This document shows, one piece after another, positions 1 to 5,473 of a stretch of 5,473 nucleotides of DNA (position 1 is the first letter of the stretch; each line of letters begins with the position of its first letter). The stretch comes from Mycobacterium sp. (GTDB lineage Bacteria > Actinomycetota > Actinomycetes > Mycobacteriales > Mycobacteriaceae): positions 1 through 5,473 of the forward strand of contig VERS01000184.1 in NCBI GenBank assembly GCA_018882545.1. The letters are read 5' to 3'. The translations under genes and the position numbers were made by a program. A model generated the notes under the pieces. That model searched no databases. It was not told the origin of the DNA and saw nothing but the letters and a program-made list of their open reading frames with translations.

Positions 1-42
1 GTCCCCGAGGTTGGACCCGATCGACAGCACCACCCGGCTCAC
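1..42 (-). CDS. folK: Partial folK: 6-hydroxymethyl-7,8-dihydropterin pyrophosphokinase, N-terminus only
   Basis: Only the first 14 codons are in the window; the gene continues beyond the left edge. The frame reads [14 protein letters not shown] from a GTG start. The S-[IV]-G-S-N-L-G-D string is the N-terminal signature of HPPK, which transfers pyrophosphate from ATP to 6-hydroxymethyl-7,8-dihydropterin in the cytoplasm, making the substrate for dihydropteroate synthase. The GTG overlaps the TGA of the upstream aldolase gene in a GTGA arrangement, so the two are likely translationally coupled, and the order folB-folK fits the mycobacterial folate operon as I remember it. The fragment is short, but signature plus position make the call fairly safe. 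Nothing can be said about the catalytic core, which lies outside. Confidence 0.85.
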   Translation of the reverse strand, partial: MSRVVLSIGSNLGD

Positions 43-440
43 GCCTGCACCCCGGCCGGTTGGATCTGGCCGCGACCGCCGCGGCGGGACCGCCGTGCCA
101 CCACCGCGACGTCGGCGAAGGTCAGTGGGATGGGAGCCTGCGGCTTGTGCACCACGACTTCCACGGCGTGCACCCGCGGGTCGCCCATGACGTCCTCGGC
201 GATCTCGGCGGCGACGGTCTCGATCAGATTGCGCGCGGGCCCGGCGACGATTTCGGCCGCGCGCTGGGCCAGCACCCCGTAGTCGTAGGTGTCGCCCAGG
301 TCGTCACTGGCCGCGGCGCCGGCCAGGTCGATCCACACGGTGACGTCGATGACGAAGTCTTGGCCGTCGATTCGTTCATGCTCGAACACTCCGTGGTTGC
401 CGCGCACGGCCAGGCCACGCAATTCGATACGGTCGGTCAC
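39..440 (-). CDS. folB: Dihydroneopterin aldolase FolB
   Basis: This cytoplasmic enzyme cleaves 7,8-dihydroneopterin to 6-hydroxymethyl-7,8-dihydropterin and glycolaldehyde in folate synthesis. With the GTG start chosen here the protein (MTDRIELRG...) is 133 residues, the length I recall for M. tuberculosis FolB, and the family's key residues fall at E22, Y54 (in DTYDY), E74 (in [10 protein letters not shown]) and K99 (in VHKPQAPIP). The acidic residue and lysine contact and activate the pterin, and the tyrosine is catalytic in this family. The C-terminal end is Arg/Gly-rich (RRSRRGGRG). A second in-frame GTG three codons upstream (base 449) would add Met-Ser-Glu and overlap the folP stop by 8 bases. 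A GGAAGG-like sequence lies upstream at a distance that does not clearly favour either start, so I chose by homology. The downstream folK overlaps by 4 bases. Confidence 0.96.
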   Translation of the reverse strand: MTDRIELRGLAVRGNHGVFEHERIDGQDFVIDVTVWIDLAGAAASDDLGDTYDYGVLAQRAAEIVAGPARNLIETVAAEIAEDVMGDPRVHAVEVVVHKPQAPIPLTFADVAVVARRSRRGGRGQIQPAGVQA

Positions 441-441
441 C

Positions 442-1278
442 TCAGACACCGCCTTCCCGCGGACGCCGCCAGGCCCCGACGACCTTGAGCGCATCGACAC
501 TGGCGCGCACGTCGTGAACCCGGACACCCCAGGCGCCGTGCGTGGCGCTCAGCGCCGAGATGACCGCGGTTGCGGTCTCCCGGCCGTCGGGGGGCCGCGG
601 GGTGCCGTCCGGCGCGGCCAGCAGGGCCCCGAGGAATCTCTTGCGGGAGGCGCCGATCAGGACCGGGATACCGGTGGCGACGAATTCGGGCAGCGCGTGC
701 AGCAGCATCCAGTTGTGTTGCTCGGCCTTGGCGAACCCCAGCCCGGGGTCGATGATGATCCGCCCGGGATCAACGCCGGCGTCCACCGCGGCGTCCACCG
801 CGGCGAGGAGTTCGTCGCGGACTTCGGTGACGACATCGCCGTAGCGCGGTATGTCGTGGGACAGCCCCGTCCCCGCCGACCGCCAGTGCATGAGCACCCA
901 GGCCACACCTGCCTCCGCCACCACCCGTGCCATATCGGGGTCGAAGCGACCGCCGCTGACGTCGTTGACGATGGTCGCTCCGTTTTCCAGGGCCGCCTGG
1001 GCCACCGCGGAATTCATGGTGTCAATGGATACCGTGATGGCTTGGGCGGCAAGTTCTTTGACTACGGGGAGGATCCGGGCTTGTTCCAGCGACGGATCTA
1101 TCCGCACCGCGCCGGGCCGGGTCGACTCACCGCCGACGTCGATGATGGCCGCACCGTCGGCCGACAGCGCGAGGCCGTGTTCGACCGCTCGGGTCGGATC
1201 GAGGTACCGCCCGCCGTCGGAGAAGGAGTCGACCGTGACGTTGACGACGCCCATCACCAGGGGCAGGGGCGAGGTCAC
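442..1278 (-). CDS. folP: Dihydropteroate synthase FolP (sulfonamide target)
   Basis: It condenses 6-hydroxymethyl-7,8-dihydropterin pyrophosphate with p-aminobenzoate to give 7,8-dihydropteroate, and is the classical sulfonamide/dapsone target. From the GTG start ([10 protein letters not shown]) it has 278 residues in a complete TIM-barrel set. Visible parts are loop 1 [11 protein letters not shown] (13-23), the signature [11 protein letters not shown] (47-57), D86 in SIDT, NDVSGG (105-110), DPGLGFAK (177-184), GASRKRFLG (209-217) with K213, and R253/H255 in RVHDV. The pterin and pyrophosphate contacts known for the mycobacterial enzyme (D86, N105, D177, K213, R253) are all present. T53 and P55, where dapsone resistance arises in M. 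leprae, are the unmutated types. V16 in loop 1 is unusual, because family members usually have Pro there and M. tuberculosis has Asp. The GTG overlaps the folE stop by 4 bases. A longer frame upstream lies inside folE and is not used. Confidence 0.97.
   Translation of the reverse strand: MTSPLPLVMGVVNVTVDSFSDGGRYLDPTRAVEHGLALSADGAAIIDVGGESTRPGAVRIDPSLEQARILPVVKELAAQAITVSIDTMNSAVAQAALENGATIVNDVSGGRFDPDMARVVAEAGVAWVLMHWRSAGTGLSHDIPRYGDVVTEVRDELLAAVDAAVDAGVDPGRIIIDPGLGFAKAEQHNWMLLHALPEFVATGIPVLIGASRKRFLGALLAAPDGTPRPPDGRETATAVISALSATHGAWGVRVHDVRASVDALKVVGAWRRPREGGV
781..804. repeat. Exact 12-bp tandem duplication inside folP
   Basis: The unit GTCCACCGCGGC occurs twice in a row with no mismatch. 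Being a multiple of three it keeps the frame and encodes AAVD twice (residues 159-166 of FolP), in a helix between the HWR segment and the DPGLGFAK strand. The alanine-rich helix tolerates such changes, and the overall protein length stays normal for the family, so this is either a recent slippage duplication or chance alanine/valine/aspartate codon reuse. Confidence 0.6.
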
Positions 1279-1877
1279 CTGCGGAGGATGAGTTCCAGCG
1301 CCTCGGCCCGGGAAGCGCTGTTGTTCTTGAACAGCCCGCGAACCGCCGACGTGGTGGTGATCGCGCCGGGTTTGCGCACGCCCCGCATCGCCATACACAT
1401 GTGCTCGGCTTCGAGGACCACGATGACCCCGCGGGGCTCGAGTTTGCGCATGACCGCATCGGCGATCTGGGCGGTCAGCCGCTCCTGGACCTGGGGGCGC
1501 TTGGCGTACAGGTCGACGACGCGGGCCAGTTTCGACAGGCCGGTCACCCGGCCGTCGGCGCCCGGGATGTAGCCGACATGAGCCATTCCGTGGAAGGCCA
1601 CCAGGTGGTGTTCGCAGGTGGAGTACATCGGGATCTGTTTGACCAGCACCAGTTCGTCGTGGCCTTCGTCGAAGGTCTTGTCCAACGCGGTGTCCGGATC
1701 GGTGTAGAGACCGGCGAACATCTCCCGGAACGCCCGGGCCACCCGAGCCGGGGTGTCTTTGAGGCCGTCCCGGTCAGGATCCTCCCCGACCGCCAACAGC
1801 AGTTCACGCACCGCCGCCTCGGCGCGAGGCTGGTCGAAAAGCGGTGTGTCCGTCATGATCGAATCGCCCTGCGACAT
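1275..1877 (-). CDS. folE: GTP cyclohydrolase I FolE
   Basis: It opens the imidazole ring of GTP and forms 7,8-dihydroneopterin triphosphate, the first committed step of folate synthesis; the family works as a toroidal decamer. The 200-residue protein begins [10 protein letters not shown]. It carries the Zn ligands C88 and H91 in [10 protein letters not shown] and C161 in EAEHMCM, catalytic H90 and H159, SKLAR (115-119), and [10 protein letters not shown] (131-140). Because the CEHH and HxC zinc motifs are intact it is the zinc type IA enzyme, not the FolE2 type. I chose the first ATG because it gives about the length and MSQ beginning I recall for M. tuberculosis FolE (202 aa). A second ATG at base 1856 (193 aa) has its own AGGG-like site and cannot be excluded. 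The gap to ftsH is 17 bases and holds GGATGGGA as a possible ribosome binding site. No separate promoter is obvious, so co-transcription with ftsH is expected. Confidence 0.97.
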   Translation of the reverse strand: MSQGDSIMTDTPLFDQPRAEAAVRELLLAVGEDPDRDGLKDTPARVARAFREMFAGLYTDPDTALDKTFDEGHDELVLVKQIPMYSTCEHHLVAFHGMAHVGYIPGADGRVTGLSKLARVVDLYAKRPQVQERLTAQIADAVMRKLEPRGVIVVLEAEHMCMAMRGVRKPGAITTTSAVRGLFKNNSASRAEALELILRR

Positions 1878-1894
1878 GGCTGTCCCATCCGTGT

Positions 1895-4189
<2,295 letters not shown>

Positions 4190-4196
4190 CAAGCAT

Positions 4197-4214
4197 TCAC
4201 CCCCGGCGGGGCAT
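4197..4214 (-). CDS. Possible five-codon leader ORF before ftsH
   Basis: On the ftsH strand an ATG is followed by CCC CGC CGG GGG TGA, encoding MPRRG. A strong GGAAGG lies 5 bases before this ATG, better placed than is usual by chance. The stop ends 7 bases before the ftsH ATG, and the GGG-TGA end of the frame is also the ftsH ribosome binding site, so ribosomes finishing the leader would sit on the ftsH start. This could couple or buffer ftsH translation. It is an inference from spacing only. The reading frame is also open further upstream, antisense to ephA, as expected in GC-rich DNA, so the frame alone is not evidence. Confidence 0.25.
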
Positions 4215-4220
4215 CCCGTC

Positions 4221-4243
4221 CTTCCGTAAGCTTCCGGCGTAAG
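4221..4243. repeat. Imperfect direct repeat in the ftsH leader
   Basis: CTTCCGTAAG is followed immediately by CTTCCGGCGTAAG, the same ten bases with a GCG insertion. On the ftsH strand this places two GGAAG cores in the leader, one of which serves as the ribosome binding site of the short leader frame described separately. Confidence 0.5.
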
Positions 4244-4250
4244 CCTTCGA

Positions 4251-4263
4251 CAGGCGCTGCCTG
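4251..4263. repeat. Interrupted palindrome CAGGC-GCT-GCCTG upstream of ftsH
   Basis: Two perfect 5-base arms flank a 3-base centre, about 60 bases before the ftsH ATG and just downstream of the possible TAGCCT -10. It could be an operator half-site pair or a small hairpin in the ftsH leader. It does not match any regulator site I can name, and arms this short can be chance. Confidence 0.3.
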
Positions 4264-4288
4264 CAGTCTTTCAGGCTACCGCTACCCC

Positions 4289-4315
4289 AACGTCCGGCAG
4301 TGCCCTCGGGGTTTC
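4289..4315 (-). promoter_or_regulatory. Possible ECF-sigma-type promoter for ftsH
   Basis: On the minus strand GAAACC is followed after 17 bases by CGTT, one mismatch from the GGAACC / CGTT pattern recognised by mycobacterial SigE/SigH-type sigma factors. It would give a leader of roughly 90 bases before the ftsH ATG. In GC-rich DNA such degenerate matches arise by chance, so this is a weak candidate. Confidence 0.2.
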
Positions 4316-4389
4316 CGTCACCGATTGGTTCGCAAGGCGGGTTGCACCGGGGTGCCGCCGGACCGATCCGCTGTGTTTGGCTGATCGGC

Positions 4390-5352
4390 GTGCTCACACC
4401 CGTGTTCGTCGACGTCAACGGTGTCCGGTTGCGGGTGTTCGAAGCCGGCCCGCCGGACGGTCCGGTGGTGGTGCTGGCCCACGGCTTCCCCGAGCTGGCA
4501 TTCTCCTGGCGACACCAGATCCCGGTGCTGGCGGCCGCCGGGTACCGGGTTCTGGTCCCGGACCAGCGCGGATACGGCGGGTCCTCGCGCCCGGATCCCA
4601 TCGAGGCCTATGACATCGGCGCACTGTCCGGCGATCTGGTGGCCCTGCTGGATTGGGCCGGGGCGCAACGCGCCGCCCTCGTCGGCCATGACTGGGGCGC
4701 GGTGGTGACGTGGAGCGCCGCATTGCTGCATCCGGATCGGGTGGCGGCGGTCGCCGGCTTGAGCGTGCCGCCGGTGCCCCGCCCGGTGACACCGCCGACG
4801 GAGGCCTTCCGGCGCATCTTCGGTGACAACTTCTTCTACATCCTGTATTTCCAGCAGCCCGGTGCGGCCGATGCCGAGATGGCCGCTGATCCGCGCCGGG
4901 CGATGCGTCGGATGCTGGCCGGGATGCGGGCCAGCCAGGACGAGGCCACGGCGTTGCGGATGCTGACGCCAGGTCCGGAGGGCTTCATCGAGCGACTCGG
5001 CGAGCCCGAGCGGCTGCCGGACTGGCTGCCCGAGGCCGACCTGGACCACTACGCCCAGGAGTTTGCCCGCACCGGATTCACCGGCGCGTTGAACTGGTAC
5101 CGCAACTTCGAGCGCAACTGGCACATCATGGGTCCGCCGACCGCCCAGCAGACCGCGGTCCCGGCCTTGTTCATCGGCGGCACCGACGACCCGGTCCTGC
5201 GGTTCACCAAGACCGACCGCGCCCGAGAGGTGGTCACCGGCCCTTATCGGCAGGTGATGCTCGACGGCGCCGGGCACTGGATTCAGCAGGAGCGGCCCAC
5301 CGAGATCAACGCCGAACTGCTCGGTTTCCTCGCGCCGCTGCGCTGGAGTTGA
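4390..5352 (+). CDS. ephA: EphA-type epoxide hydrolase (alpha/beta-hydrolase fold)
   Basis: It hydrolyses epoxides to diols through an aspartyl ester intermediate; the physiological substrate is unknown, with lipid epoxides or detoxification the usual proposals for mycobacterial Eph proteins. The 320-residue protein shows the oxyanion motif HGFP (31-34), DQRGYGGSSRP (58-68), nucleophile D101 in GHDWGA, lid tyrosines Y150 (FFYILYFQ) and Y237 (NWYRN), acid D267 in GGTDDPV and H296 in GAGHW. The two lid tyrosines and the Asp nucleophile separate it from haloalkane dehalogenases and serine esterases. Length and sequence match remembered M. tuberculosis EphA (322 aa). The GTG start was chosen by length. 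A GTG at base 4402 would remove four residues, and a longer frame from base 4300 has a non-conserved N-terminus. It is soluble, with no signal peptide. It diverges from ftsH and converges with the gene at the right edge. Confidence 0.94.
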   Translation: MLTPVFVDVNGVRLRVFEAGPPDGPVVVLAHGFPELAFSWRHQIPVLAAAGYRVLVPDQRGYGGSSRPDPIEAYDIGALSGDLVALLDWAGAQRAALVGHDWGAVVTWSAALLHPDRVAAVAGLSVPPVPRPVTPPTEAFRRIFGDNFFYILYFQQPGAADAEMAADPRRAMRRMLAGMRASQDEATALRMLTPGPEGFIERLGEPERLPDWLPEADLDHYAQEFARTGFTGALNWYRNFERNWHIMGPPTAQQTAVPALFIGGTDDPVLRFTKTDRAREVVTGPYRQVMLDGAGHWIQQERPTEINAELLGFLAPLRWS

Positions 5353-5358
5353 CCCAAC

Positions 5359-5383
5359 CCCGAAGGCTCACCTGTGAATCGGG
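5359..5383. terminator. Weak hairpin between convergent genes, possible terminator
   Basis: CCCGA at 5359-5363 pairs with TCGGG at 5379-5383, and inside it TCAC pairs with GTGA (5368-5371 with 5374-5377) around a 2-base loop. An internal loop separates the two stems and no T-run follows on either strand. The position between two converging genes is right for a bidirectional terminator, but the structure is short, overlaps the last codons of the right-hand gene, and the 2-base inner loop is tight. Confidence 0.25.
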
Positions 5384-5473
5384 TCGATCCAGGGGACCGT
5401 CTGCGGCTCCTCCACCGGGTCGATATCGAGGTTCACCACGACGGACTCGTTGTCGCTGCGCACAGCATGCGGC
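5368..5473 (-). CDS. Partial unknown protein, C-terminal 34 residues
   Basis: A minus-strand frame enters from the right edge and stops 15 bases beyond the ephA stop. Its last residues include NESVVVNLDID and VEEPQTVPWIDPIHR. The codons have the G/C-rich third positions of real genes here, the peptide is of mixed composition (not the Arg/Pro-rich type seen in shadow frames), and convergent placement right after ephA is sensible. I do not recognise the family. The valine-rich strand followed by a short proline-containing tail could end a small beta-barrel (for instance cupin-like) domain, but that is only a guess. Start, length and domain lie outside the window. Confidence 0.55.
   Translation of the reverse strand, partial: PHAVRSDNESVVVNLDIDPVEEPQTVPWIDPIHR

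Larger units (their letters stand above)
4190..4389. promoter_or_regulatory. Divergent ftsH / ephA intergenic region
   Basis: These 200 bases lie between two genes read outward, so they must hold the promoters of both transcripts. Toward ftsH there is a TAGCCT at 4273-4278 (minus strand), which fits a mycobacterial TAnnnT -10, but I see no convincing -35 at 17-18 bases. An alternative stress-sigma-like pair is listed separately. Toward ephA, TTGCAC at 4342-4347 resembles a -35, but nothing like TAnnnT follows at 17-18 bases, and the ribosome binding site before the GTG is weak. I see no riboswitch, tRNA or clear terminator in the region. Confidence 0.6.

Noticed and set aside
289..1572. 427-codon plus-strand frame across folB, folP and folE
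   Set aside because: It runs antisense through three confidently identified genes and has low-complexity shadow composition.
1853..1888. 11-codon minus-strand frame ([11 protein letters not shown]) between ftsH and folE whose stop overlaps the second folE ATG
   Set aside because: It has no ribosome binding site that I can see and the ATGA overlap is with the less likely folE start, so chance is the simpler explanation.
4300..4389. N-terminal extension of ephA from the ATG at 4300
   Set aside because: The extra 30 residues lie in the promoter region and do not resemble the EphA N-terminus; the GTG at 4390 gives the family length.
4318..5277. 319-codon minus-strand frame opposite ephA
   Set aside because: It is a codon-position shadow of ephA with a His/Arg/Gly-rich peptide and no domain signal.

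Overview
The window looks like chromosomal DNA from a GC-rich actinomycete, most probably a Mycobacterium or Mycolicibacterium. The protein sequences match what I remember of the M. tuberculosis FtsH, FolE, FolP1, FolB, FolK and EphA proteins, nearly residue for residue around the active sites. No database search was possible, so species-level placement is not claimed.

Layout. The left 4.2 kb is one tightly packed minus-strand operon, read right to left: ftsH (membrane AAA+ zinc protease), folE (GTP cyclohydrolase I), folP (dihydropteroate synthase), folB (dihydroneopterin aldolase) and the first 14 codons of folK (pterin pyrophosphokinase), which runs off the left edge. The gaps are 17 bases (ftsH-folE), a 4-base GTGA overlap (folE-folP), 1 base or an 8-base overlap depending on the folB start (folP-folB), and a 4-base GTGA overlap (folB-folK). 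A 200-base divergent intergenic region separates ftsH from a plus-strand alpha/beta-hydrolase epoxide hydrolase of the EphA type. At the right edge a minus-strand reading frame of unknown function enters the window, and its 3' end converges on the epoxide hydrolase gene.

How the genes work together. FolE makes dihydroneopterin triphosphate from GTP. After dephosphorylation by an enzyme not encoded here, FolB makes 6-hydroxymethyl-dihydropterin, FolK activates it with pyrophosphate, and FolP joins it to p-aminobenzoate to give dihydropteroate. The window therefore holds most of the pterin branch of folate synthesis. FtsH is not a folate enzyme and presumably shares only the promoter and transcript; it degrades membrane and some cytosolic proteins. 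The epoxide hydrolase is an independent, divergently transcribed unit.

I do not see a new defence system, mobile element, CRISPR array or RNA gene. The points most worth a second look are small ones: a five-codon leader frame with a good ribosome binding site just before ftsH, a repeat-bearing Pro/His/Gln-rich FtsH tail, the direct ftsH-ephA junction (in M. tuberculosis the espACD locus lies between these genes, from memory), and a few unusual positions in FolP.
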